This document shows positions 7,810-14,543 of a stretch of 44,894 bases of DNA, in pieces. Every line of letters begins with the position of its first letter. Position 1 is the stretch's first letter. Origin of the DNA: a virus; IMG/VR virus record IMGVR_UViG_3300049460_000385, positions 1 through 44,894 of that record. The stretch is one strand, 5' to 3'. The notes beneath the pieces are model-generated. The model made no database searches, was not told where the DNA came from, and saw only the letters and a program-made list of their open reading frames with translations. The position numbers were made by a program, and so were the translations under genes.

Positions 7810-8059
7810 CTACCCGAAGATCGGTCAGAATAATGCCTCTAGGAACTCCATTTCCAGCTCTACCGAGGGTAAGCGAGGTAGCTGGTCATTCGGTAATTTG
7901 CGCATGCACGATCTGACAGACGTTTACGCGACGACCTGATGTTTTGGCATCATGGGCACCTCCATCTTGTCGCGTGCCTCTTCTCTATCGACAGGTGGTA
8001 TCTGACGTCCGCTTGTGGCCCGATCGCTGTCGGTCCTGACCATTAGCACCAGGTCCCAC
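7810..8059. other. Intergenic, presumed promoter region of the nuclease operon
   Basis: About 250 bp between the unknown 85-aa gene and the nuclease, outside both. It must hold the leftward promoter of the nuclease-helicase operon, because the gene on its right is transcribed the same way and ends at 8060. I could not assign clear promoter boxes. A plus-strand open frame crossing into the nuclease gene looks like antisense shadow. Confidence 0.35.
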
Positions 8060-8317
8060 TCAGAGATTGAAAACCCATGACTTTTCTAGACGTCGAGCGA
8101 GCAGCCGGACCGTTAGCATGTAATAGTACCGTGTCTCCTCACTGCGGTGGCTTAAGCGATGCTCGAGAAACCAAGCCACATGCTTTCTCTGCCAACCCCA
8201 AGGCGTTTCTCGCTGCCAGCGCTCTGCAATTTCAGCCTGGACGATTTTCGCTTGGCGCACATGACGCTGTCGGGTTGCGTGCGAGCCGGTCAGCACTCCA
8301 GCCAAGAACAGTTGCAT
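8060..8317 (-). CDS. 85-aa protein following the ICE-type recombinase
   Basis: Starts 14 bp after the recombinase stop codon and is read in the same direction. MQLFLAGVLTGSHATRQRHV leads into a Trp- and Arg-rich helical region (WGWQRKHVAWFLEHRLS) and a Tyr/Arg-rich helix (RYYYMLTVRLLARRLEK). The pattern resembles the SAM-like core-binding domain of tyrosine recombinases, so it could be an accessory DNA-binding protein for, or a fragment of, a recombinase. The ribosome site is weak, lowering confidence. I believe similar genes accompany this recombinase type in Pseudomonas islands, but cannot verify it. Confidence 0.5.
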   Translation of the reverse strand: MQLFLAGVLTGSHATRQRHVRQAKIVQAEIAERWQRETPWGWQRKHVAWFLEHRLSHRSEETRYYYMLTVRLLARRLEKSWVFNL

Positions 8318-8331
8318 GTCGAATTGCTTAC

Positions 8332-9312
8332 TTATCTCCGCCCACCGATGTAGGCAGCGACTACGTCAATCCGTCCATGGCCAAGTTCATGGCTGATCTG
8401 CCTCCGGGTCTCACGATCTAGATACCGATCTACCTGGCAATATTGGCCGCTGTTAATAGGCGCAGGGTATTGGGTGATTTGCTCATAGCGCTCACATGCG
8501 TAGGCTGCTCGTAGCTCATGGAAGCCTTGCAGATTGTGTGCATGCAGTATGTCCCGCGCAGGGCGGAGGATTTCTCGTAGAACATTCAGGTAGCTTTCGT
8601 GTGGAGCAATCAGGTTGTGGCTACCTGCAGGTGTCGCCTGCAGTGCAACCCCAAGTGCACGTCGGACATTTTCGTCCACTGCGATCCAACGTGGCGCCGA
8701 AGCGCCGGCGCGGCCGCCCTTGGTGCCGTCTTGAATGTTAATCCTGCCTAGGTCGTTAGCCTCGCGGCTTAGCCGTGGCAGGTCAGCCAAGATGGCCTCA
8801 CGCAAGCGCATGCCGGTGGCTCGCGCCAATAGAACGATCGCGGCAGCGCGTGGGTGATGATGACGGCATAGCGCATCGACGATCTGCTTAGCCTGTTCGC
8901 GGTCTTGGCCTTGCGGCACCGACAGTCGAACTCCAGTGCGCTGCATTCCCAGCGCCTTGCTCGGACTGTGCAACTTCACGCACTGATCACCGCGAAGCGC
9001 CGCCATGGTCCTGTTAACGCTAGATAGCCGATTTTGTGCGGTGCTGATGGCGAGATCATCGCGCCCAACCAGGTCACGCAGATACACCGCATAGTCGGTC
9101 AACACTTTCCGATCAATCTGTCGCGCATCATTGAAACCGGGGCCCTGATCGGAGCGGCACCACTTCACGAATGCCTGCCACCGATCACAGTGCGCTTTGA
9201 CCGTGCCGTAATGACCGCCACCGAACATGTCCTTAAGCGCCTGCGGCCCTGCGTAGCTCAATTGCCTGCCATAACCGAAATTGCGACCATCGCGTCTGCC
9301 CACCAATGCCAT
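8332..9312 (-). CDS. Tyrosine recombinase, ICE/Integrase_1 type
   Basis: A 326-aa protein starting at ATG 9310-9312 (ribosome site GAGGTGA). It has an N-terminal core-binding domain (YGTVKAHCDRWQAFVKWC, and RLSSVNRTMAAL) and a C-terminal catalytic domain with the Arg of ATGMRLREA, the His-x-x-Arg pair in FHELRAA, the second His in HELGHGR and the nucleophile candidate Tyr in VAAYIGG. This matches the SAM_2/Integrase_1 recombinases found inside integrative conjugative elements, distinct from the P4-type integrase at 10242. Substrate site unknown. It may be a leftover from an earlier element or drive an internal rearrangement. Confidence 0.78.
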   Translation of the reverse strand: MALVGRRDGRNFGYGRQLSYAGPQALKDMFGGGHYGTVKAHCDRWQAFVKWCRSDQGPGFNDARQIDRKVLTDYAVYLRDLVGRDDLAISTAQNRLSSVNRTMAALRGDQCVKLHSPSKALGMQRTGVRLSVPQGQDREQAKQIVDALCRHHHPRAAAIVLLARATGMRLREAILADLPRLSREANDLGRINIQDGTKGGRAGASAPRWIAVDENVRRALGVALQATPAGSHNLIAPHESYLNVLREILRPARDILHAHNLQGFHELRAAYACERYEQITQYPAPINSGQYCQVDRYLDRETRRQISHELGHGRIDVVAAYIGGRR

Positions 9313-9734
9313 GTCAGTCACCTCATCATTCGCTCTCCGATCCTCGCCCCACGTCATCCCGCCAAGAATGCTGAGTGTTATCAGGGATCAAGGCCCCTGC
9401 GACCTGTGGGGAATGTCCTCTACGCGGGACTTGCGGCTCCTTACGTCCGGGAGCAAGGGCATCTCATGATCTGGCCTCCTGAGCACCGTTGCCGGTGGGC
9501 GGGTGGAGGCTGCATTGGCTGACGAGACCAGCGCCGCGAGATCCTGAGCCAGGTGCAAGCAGCAATGCGATGACCGGGGCATGCCTGACTGTCAGTCAGG
9601 TGCAGTCCATTCCCTGGTCTGCGGCACCATCATCTACAGCGCTGTTGCTGGTGACATCGGCATTTGTCACGCCGATTGTCACGAGGGGGAATGCCGCAAA
9701 GCCTTGTGCGATCAGGGCTGCAGCAGTGGTAGAA

Positions 9735-9769
9735 GTGCCCGTCTCTTTCCAGAAGAAAGAGACGGGCAC
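9735..9769. repeat. Perfect 15-bp inverted repeat
   Basis: GTGCCCGTCTCTTTC, a 5-base CAGAA loop, and the exact reverse complement. There is no T-run on either side, so a simple terminator is less likely. It sits in the non-coding stretch between the two recombinase genes. Confidence 0.7.
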
Positions 9770-10129
9770 AGGTTGGTGCAACATTCGGCCAAGCGGATAG
9801 GTTGCTGCAGGGCAGCGAGGCACGGTGTATCTGGCGCACGAGCGCTATGTGTGTAAGAGCATCCATCACATGGGTAGTGACCGGGCGAGCTGCCGGATGC
9901 TAATCGCCCTTGGGGAGAACCACCGCGGGAGCGGCGTGACCTTTAAGGTTCGGGTCACCTGGGGTGCTGTCATCGACAGCGCTTGCAACTCCCGGTCTAC
10001 GCCTGTGGGCAATGTTCGTCAAGTAGAGCAATTTCAGGGTCTTGGCGCCTGTGGATAAAACTATCCCCCGGTGGACATCAGTGGTTTTCCACAGACGTAC
10101 GCTGTGCCAGCAGTTTTTTTCTTAGGTAT

Positions 10130-10174
10130 GGTCCTTTCAAACGGGGCGGCTTTGCAGCCCCGTTTGAAAGGACC
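10130..10174. repeat. Perfect 18-bp inverted repeat
   Basis: GGTCCTTTCAAACGGGGC, nine-base loop, and the exact reverse complement. It lies about 70 bp past the end of the P4-type integrase gene and may end its transcript, although no T-run follows. The flanking DnaA-box-like sites make an origin or protein-binding role possible. Confidence 0.7.
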
Positions 10175-10241
10175 CGCGCGGAGGAGCTTCATGCGGTGCT
10201 GTGGGTAACTTCACAGCGAGTTGAGGTGGTGGTGCGTCGGG

Positions 10242-11561
10242 TTACTCGGTCCTCTTGGCACTGCGAAGGCGCGTGACGTTCTCGCCCGTCTGCCTGGCAA
10301 ACTCATGCGGCGTCACATGGTCCTCGCGGTTTGCCTCCAGAAACCGGCTCCACCAGGTCATGATCATCCGGCGCTCTTCGAGGAACTCGGCCTTGTGGGT
10401 ATAGGCGGCCCGCACGTTGTTGCGTTCCTTGTGGCTCATCTGTCGCTCGATGGCCGTCTCTGACCACAGCCCGGACTCGACCAGCGCACTGCACGCCATG
10501 GCTCGGAACCCGTGGCCGCAGATATCCACCTTGGTGTCATAGCCCATCGTCCTGAGCGCGGCATTCACCGTATTTTCGGACATCGGTTTCCACGGTTTGG
10601 CATCTCCCGCGAACACCAGGTCGAACTTGCCGGTGATCGCGTGGATCTGCTCAAGCAAGGCCACTGCTTGCGGCGATAAGGGTACAAAGTGAATGTCCCC
10701 AGCCATCTTCGTACCTCTTGTGGAAAACGGCACGCCGTCCAGCGCCGGGCGGGTGTCGGGGATTTCCCAGATTCCGCGCTTGAGGTCGAACTCATTCCAA
10801 CGGGCGAAGCGCAGTTCACTGGAGCGTACGAATACATGCAACGACAGCATCACCGTGAGGCGCGTGAGCGGGCGACCTCTGTAGTTCTCGATGCATGCCA
10901 GTAGTTCTGGCAGCCGCGATAAGGGTAGTGCGGGTCTGTGAGTTACCCGTGGTGTCTTGATCGAGCCATCGAGGTCGTGAGCTGGGTTCGCTGTGATCAG
11001 CCGCAGCCGTTTGGCTTCGCGCATGATGCTTTGCAGGTAGTTCTTGATCCTGAGCGCCACGTCGATGGTGCCGCGCTTCGTCACGGCTTCCAGTGGTTGC
11101 ATGAGGTCGTGGGTGTCCAACTCAACGATTGCTCTGGCACCGATCAAAGGGAATACGTGAGTCTTCAAGCGGCTGAGCACTGTCTTGGCGTGGCCGGGCG
11201 CCCACTTGGGCACCATGCTCGCGTGCCAGTCGAGCGCAACGCTTTCGAAGGTGCGGCCATTGATCACGGCCTGGGTCTTGGCTTGTTGCTTGGACTGGAT
11301 CGGGTCTATGCCGTTTGCGAGCTGCTGCTTGATGTCGAAGCGCTTGCGGCGTGCGTCGCCCAGCCCGACCACCGGGTAGCTGCCGAGGGCGGTCAGGCCT
11401 TCGCGGCCATCGGGTTTCACGTACCTGAGCCGCCAGCCTTTGCGGCCGTTGGGTTGCACAAGCAGGTAGAGACCGTCGCCGTCGAAGAGCTTGTACTCGC
11501 GCTCTTTGGGCTTTGCCGTGCGACAGGCGGTGTCTGTAAGCGGGGCAGTGGTGCGGGCCAT
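10242..11561 (-). CDS. P4-type integrase of the genomic island
   Basis: A 439-aa tyrosine recombinase of the P4 family. The N-terminal DUF4102-like arm-binding domain has the hallmark LFDGDGLYLLVQPNGRKGW and LGSYPVVGLGDARR; a core-binding domain and the catalytic domain follow. Catalytic residues seen: Arg in VRSSELRFARW, HGFR in CGHGFRA, His in MSHKERN and Tyr in RAAYTH. It lies about 160 bp from the tRNA-Thr attachment core, the standard arrangement. Copies of TAAGGGTAG/CTACCCTTA overlap and flank its start codon and are likely arm-type sites, possibly also used for self-repression. It should insert and excise the island at the tRNA-Thr(TGT) 3' end. Confidence 0.92.
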   Translation of the reverse strand: MARTTAPLTDTACRTAKPKEREYKLFDGDGLYLLVQPNGRKGWRLRYVKPDGREGLTALGSYPVVGLGDARRKRFDIKQQLANGIDPIQSKQQAKTQAVINGRTFESVALDWHASMVPKWAPGHAKTVLSRLKTHVFPLIGARAIVELDTHDLMQPLEAVTKRGTIDVALRIKNYLQSIMREAKRLRLITANPAHDLDGSIKTPRVTHRPALPLSRLPELLACIENYRGRPLTRLTVMLSLHVFVRSSELRFARWNEFDLKRGIWEIPDTRPALDGVPFSTRGTKMAGDIHFVPLSPQAVALLEQIHAITGKFDLVFAGDAKPWKPMSENTVNAALRTMGYDTKVDICGHGFRAMACSALVESGLWSETAIERQMSHKERNNVRAAYTHKAEFLEERRMIMTWWSRFLEANREDHVTPHEFARQTGENVTRLRSAKRTE

Positions 11562-11630
11562 AAGGGTAGTCTCCGATATCGAAACGGACCTCTATCCTTA
11601 AAACTACCCTTATTAGCGCTGGCTACCCTT
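11561..11630. repeat. TAAGGGTAG arm-type repeats of the island integrase
   Basis: TAAGGGTAG at 11561-11569, CTATCCTTA at 11592-11600 (one mismatch), CTACCCTTA at 11604-11612 and CTACCCTT at 11623-11630. They lie between the integrase start and the attachment core. Related copies occur just inside the left end of the island (1409-1427). Integrase arm binding is inferred from position. Confidence 0.6.
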
Positions 11631-11654
11631 GGAATCCGACGGAACGCCAAAACG

Positions 11655-11680
11655 AAAAAACCCGCCAGAGGGCGGGTTTT
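11655..11680. terminator. Bidirectional terminator
   Basis: AAAACCCGCC, AGAG loop, GGCGGGTTTT: a 10-bp stem with A/T runs on both sides. It lies just past the 3' end of the tRNA-Thr copy and can stop transcription leaving it, or read-through toward the integrase. Confidence 0.75.
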
Positions 11681-11723
11681 CGGGGGTTCCAGAGATTTTG
11701 AAAGCCTTCTCTGGAACCTTGTA

Positions 11724-11768
11724 TGGTGCCGGCACCAGGAGTCGAACCCGGGACCTACTGATTACAAG
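11724..11768 (-). repeat. Attachment core: 3' 45 nt of tRNA-Thr(TGT)
   Basis: The minus strand reads from the anticodon loop (CTTGTAATC, anticodon TGT) through the T-arm (GGGTTCGACTCC) to GGCACCA, a perfect tRNA-Thr 3' half. Right of 11768 the sequence does not continue into the 5' half (no AGTCAGTTG-type D/anticodon stem), so this is not a working tRNA gene. It is the junction between the genomic island on the left and the prophage on the right. The complete gene is expected beyond 44894. Confidence 0.85.
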
Positions 11769-11810
11769 GAAGCTGGTCCATACATAGAAATCAAGGAGTT
11801 ACGCGATTCC

Positions 11811-11872
11811 TTGTTACGTGCTGATGCGCCAAAGCCCGCATTTTTAGCGGGCTCAGTATCCTTTGTTACGTG
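11811..11872 (+). repeat. TTGTTACGTG arm-type repeats, prophage left end
   Basis: Two exact copies, TTGTTACGTG at 11811-11820 and 11863-11872, with weaker GAGTTACGCG at about 11796 and AGTTACGCG at about 11904. A small hairpin (AGCCCGC/GCGGGCT, 11833-11853) lies between them. The same word recurs three times near the right end of the window, so these are best explained as integrase arm sites of the prophage. Confidence 0.65.
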
Positions 11873-11917
11873 GGATTTGCTCAGTCAGCAGGGCGGATAT
11901 GTCAGTTACGCGTGAGG

Positions 11918-12127
11918 CTATGCGTGCAGGCTTCCGGTGCGGGCTTCAAGTATGTGAGGGAGCGCGGATGGATCACTGGCCCATTGGGCATATTCGTCCC
12001 AGGTGAGGCCCAGATACTCATGGAGTAGGAGCCCACTACCAAAGATCCCAGCGTGCCAAGCAGTGACCCACCATTCAATATCATTCTCTTGCACCGCACC
12101 TTCTAGGTAACACTCCACAAATGTCAT
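11918..12127 (-). CDS. 69-aa prophage protein, unknown
   Basis: Read leftward immediately after the prophage integrase. The ATG at 12127 is chosen for its ribosome site (AAGGA, 8 bases upstream); two other in-frame starts lie at 12136 (ATG) and 12151 (TTG). The product (MTFVECYLEGAVQENDIEWW) is acidic and rich in Trp, with a C-terminal LGLTWDEYAQWASDPSALPHIL. It is soluble and has no catalytic motif. The location between integrase and attachment site is where phages often keep excision or small accessory genes, but it does not look like a typical basic excisionase. I do not recognise it. Confidence 0.6.
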   Translation of the reverse strand: MTFVECYLEGAVQENDIEWWVTAWHAGIFGSGLLLHEYLGLTWDEYAQWASDPSALPHILEARTGSLHA

Positions 12128-12147
12128 GTTGTTCATCCTTGGGTGGT

Positions 12148-13296
12148 TCAATCAGCGGAAGGGGAAACGATCGGAACACTATGATCATAGACGTCCATCA
12201 TCTTCGGATCGCGGTGGCCGCTAGCTTCCTGCTTGTCCGCTCTGTTGCCGGTGGTGTCCGTAATGCCCCGGCGCTTTAGGTCGTGCAATGCAAAACGCTG
12301 CTCAGGCGTAATGATTTCGTCTTTGAGCGCGAGGGTAATAAATCTTTGCCATGCAGTATCCAGGCTCGATTTCCGTAGCGCGCCGCCGTGGCTTGCGACA
12401 ATGATCGGTCGCTTGTCTGGGCTGATCGGGATTGGCGTTCTGCGCTTTTCCCAGATGTTGGAACGGTAGGCTTTCGCACTGTCCCAAACGGAGCGCAGAC
12501 GTGGCGTCCATCGAACAATGTTGTCCCGGCTTCCTTTCCGCCTGTTTGTCAGTATCCCTTCGTCCAGTTCGTTGGCATCAGTGAGCGTTACGACCTCAAT
12601 GCCTCTAAGTCTGCACAGATACGCCAGCTCCATCGCGATGGAAAGGTACTCCGGACATCCGCCTGGTTCGTTGCGGGCGAGCCTGCCACGGGCTGTCGCC
12701 CTGTCAATCAACTCGTCCATCACAGTCTGGATGGGCAGGCGGCGCTGTTTGCGTTCGATGGGCGCCTCAATGCCCAGCGCCGGGTTGACCTCAAGATAGC
12801 CACGATTCCGTCCCCACTGCAGAACTCGTCGGAGATATCGCAGGGCGTGTGCAGCTTTCGAGGGTGTGCCCTCGTCTGCCAATCGATCGACAATGCGCTG
12901 CACCAGGGCGGCGGTGAATTTCTTCACAGCAAGATCGCCGAGCGGCTTACCCAATTTAGTGGGGATGGTTAGCAGGACGTCGCGGGAGTCGCAGTAGTCA
13001 TCGTGCGTCTTTGGCTTGAGCTTTTTGTATCGATCGCTTTCATGAAATTTTGCACAGACATAACGAAGCGTGCCCCTGTCGACGTTCGACACCTCGTCCG
13101 TGATCCGGTGCAGTTCAGCTAGCGACACATCGGCAGGTGCCACGTTACGTCGGCGCTGTTTACCGGTTTCGTCCCTGTGAAGGGTGTACCAGACACCGCC
13201 GTCCCGATGATCAAAGTAAATGGCCGCGGGGAGCGCGGCCTGGTCGATATGAGCGGGTATGTGCGGATTGTGCTTCCGCTTGCGAGCTTTCTTCAT
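12148..13296 (-). CDS. int: Prophage tyrosine integrase
   Basis: A 382-aa phage integrase. The N-terminus is highly basic (MKKARKRKHNPHIPAHI) with a small beta domain typical of arm binding (GGVWYTLHRDETGKQRRR). The core-binding domain is about 90-190 (VQRIVDRLADEGTPSKAAHALRY is its central helix pair). Catalytic residues visible: Arg in CRLRGIEVVTL, His-x-x-Arg in HDLKRRG, His in ASGHRDP and Tyr in MDVYDH. The start overlaps the DUF4224 gene by 4 bp (ATGA). TTGTTACGT repeats at both prophage ends are its probable arm sites, and tRNA-Thr its probable target. Confidence 0.92.
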   Translation of the reverse strand: MKKARKRKHNPHIPAHIDQAALPAAIYFDHRDGGVWYTLHRDETGKQRRRNVAPADVSLAELHRITDEVSNVDRGTLRYVCAKFHESDRYKKLKPKTHDDYCDSRDVLLTIPTKLGKPLGDLAVKKFTAALVQRIVDRLADEGTPSKAAHALRYLRRVLQWGRNRGYLEVNPALGIEAPIERKQRRLPIQTVMDELIDRATARGRLARNEPGGCPEYLSIAMELAYLCRLRGIEVVTLTDANELDEGILTNRRKGSRDNIVRWTPRLRSVWDSAKAYRSNIWEKRRTPIPISPDKRPIIVASHGGALRKSSLDTAWQRFITLALKDEIITPEQRFALHDLKRRGITDTTGNRADKQEASGHRDPKMMDVYDHSVPIVSPSAD

Positions 13297-13505
13297 AAGA
13301 TGTCTGCGTCGTACCGCTCCGACAGGACCGGCCCAACGCCGCCCGCCAAATTGATCAAATCAATGGTAGTCCATGGCCCAGTTCGACCACGGAACATCCG
13401 TATGCCTTGTTCGGTCAGGGTCCGTTCCACGTCCGATCGGCGCTGATAGCCCGTTATACGCTGCAGATCCTCAAAGTCGAGGACCGATGCGGTTCCGTTT
13501 CCCAT
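13293..13505 (-). CDS. DUF4224-like small protein
   Basis: A 70-aa protein encoded directly upstream of, and overlapping, the integrase. It matches my memory of the DUF4224 domain: a start of the form FxDLQRITGYQRRSDVERTLTEQGI, then RMFRGRTGPWTTIDLI. It resembles a winged or ribbon DNA-binding module. Genes of this kind sit before phage integrases in many prophages and may act in excision or directionality; that role is inference. ATG at 13503-13505 is chosen (GAGA upstream); an in-frame ATG at 13517 is also possible. Confidence 0.72.
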   Translation of the reverse strand: MGNGTASVLDFEDLQRITGYQRRSDVERTLTEQGIRMFRGRTGPWTTIDLINLAGGVGPVLSERYDADIL

Positions 13506-13523
13506 GGTATTTCTCATGAAAAA

Positions 13524-13558
13524 GCCCCACCGGTATTGTGGTGAAATGCCGGTGGGCC
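13524..13558 (-). terminator. Terminator ahead of the integrase unit
   Basis: On the minus strand, GGCCCACCGG and CCGGTGGGGC form the stem, followed by TTTTT, just upstream of the DUF4224-integrase pair. It would separate early-gene transcription from integrase expression. The flanking 13559-13638 stretch has no gene. Confidence 0.65.
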
Positions 13559-13638
13559 TGTTATTAGAAGCTGTTAGCAGATTTTCTAATGGTTGGAAGC
13601 TTAGCTGCCCGCGATGCGTTTATTGCCCTGCAGCCAGA

Positions 13639-13884
13639 CTAGCGTCTGTATCGCTGTTGTTTTGCAAGACGAGCCGCTAAGCGTTCAGCCATGAGTGCGG
13701 CCCATTCATCGGCCTTACGCTCTTGTCGAGTGCGGCTGCAGGTCTGATGACTTCGAGTCGATCGGGCTCGCCCGCAAATGTCACAAATGCTGGGGAGATC
13801 CAGCCGTTTACTTGCCAGCGTGGGCCGGCCGCGAGTAGTCATCGCCTTAGGCATCGGCACGGCCGTCGCCTCGATGATGTTCAT
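13639..13884 (-). CDS. 81-aa zinc-finger-like early protein
   Basis: ATG at 13882-13884 with ribosome site GGAG; it overlaps the preceding gene by 4 bp. The sequence has a CDICGRARSTRSHQTC motif, a C-x2-C / H-x2-C arrangement that could bind zinc, followed by a basic helical tail (RQERKADEWAALMAERLAARLAKQQRYRR). It is likely a small nucleic-acid-binding protein in the phage early operon. Role unknown. Confidence 0.65.
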   Translation of the reverse strand: MNIIEATAVPMPKAMTTRGRPTLASKRLDLPSICDICGRARSTRSHQTCSRTRQERKADEWAALMAERLAARLAKQQRYRR

Positions 13885-14144
13885 ACGGATGCTCCTATAG
13901 ATATTGGTTTGGCCAGCAGTTGGGCCACAACAGCGGTTTCGGTCTCGCTGAGGTCTCCGAGCTGATGGGCCATGGTGGCCAGGCATTCAAGGCGGATCCG
14001 TGCACCAGGGGATTTGCTCACCTGGTAATCAAATAGCGCAGTGCCAACCATCCGGATCGCCATCAAGTGGCGAGCTGACTGCGCGCCCTGGTCATGCGAT
14101 GTGGTAGCCTTCGAATTGCTGCTGCTTTGGTGCTGTGCTTGCAT
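13881..14144 (-). CDS. 87-aa early-region protein, unknown
   Basis: ATG at 14142-14144 with ribosome site GAGGG. The polar Gln/Ser-rich N-terminus (MQAQHQSSSNSKATTSHDQG) is followed by a helical region (RHLMAIRMVGTALFDYQVS) and ETETAVVAQLLAKPI. It is translationally coupled to the zinc-finger-like gene by a 4-bp overlap. No recognisable domain. The 14145-14237 gap upstream contains a GGGGGTGCAACCCC hairpin. Confidence 0.6.
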   Translation of the reverse strand: MQAQHQSSSNSKATTSHDQGAQSARHLMAIRMVGTALFDYQVSKSPGARIRLECLATMAHQLGDLSETETAVVAQLLAKPISIGASV

Positions 14145-14237
14145 GGTGTTGCCCTCAGTGGTGGTCGGTGTCGAGGGGGTGCAACCCCTTGACGCCCTTC
14201 AATTACCGGCACTCGCCGGCGCTCTATCAATGATTCG

Positions 14238-14528
14238 CTAGGTCTTTCGCATCAGGTGAATCACCAAACTTTCGAACTCCCCTTCGTCATCGCATGAGCC
14301 CCATTCCAGAACCCCCTGGACGTGTGCCCGCGAACAATCCATCACCAGAATTTCGCGCTCGCCTCGAACTGCACGTACTTCCAGAATCCCCACAAGGCCG
14401 TCCACGGCATACGCCCCGGCATGCACGATCGGTAGGCCATCGGGTGTCTCTTTCAGGTTTGCGATGATGAAAGGAATCAGGTCGGACGATTCGTCAGTGC
14501 GGGAGTAGTTGAGTACTTGAATCTGCAT
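14238..14528 (-). CDS. 96-aa early-region protein, unknown
   Basis: Strong ribosome site (AGGAGC) before ATG 14528. MQIQVLNYSRTDESSDLIPFII begins an acidic alpha/beta protein with a conserved-looking core (GAYAVDGLVGILEVRAVRG) and EILVMDCSRAHVQGVLEWGSCDDEGEFESL. There are no cofactor motifs. It lies directly downstream of the primase-helicase gene in the same leftward operon. Function unknown. Confidence 0.65.
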   Translation of the reverse strand: MQIQVLNYSRTDESSDLIPFIIANLKETPDGLPIVHAGAYAVDGLVGILEVRAVRGEREILVMDCSRAHVQGVLEWGSCDDEGEFESLVIHLMRKT

Positions 14529-14543
14529 CGATATCGCTCCTGG

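Larger units (their letters stand above)
9313..10241. other. 0.9-kb non-coding stretch with palindromes and DnaA-like boxes
   Basis: Several open frames cross this region on both strands, but none has a credible start or protein-like sequence. It holds a palindrome CCTGACTG-T-CAGTCAGG (9584-9600), two long perfect hairpins (9735-9769 and 10130-10174, listed separately) and three DnaA-box-like sites: TGTGGATAA at 10050-10058 (perfect), TTTTCCACA at 10085-10093 and TGTGGGTAA at 10200-10208 (one mismatch each). A regulatory or replication role is possible; nothing is proven. Confidence 0.45.

Noticed and set aside
7250-7939. Plus-strand 229-codon frame across the nuclease start
   Set aside because: Antisense of the OLD nuclease gene; Ser/Arg-rich composition typical of a shadow frame.
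11724-11768. Complete tRNA-Thr gene
   Set aside because: Only the 3' 45 nt is present; the D-arm and 5' acceptor strand are missing on the right.
10938-11915. Plus-strand 325-codon frame over the integrase and attachment core
   Set aside because: Antisense to the P4-type integrase and runs through the tRNA fragment and a terminator.
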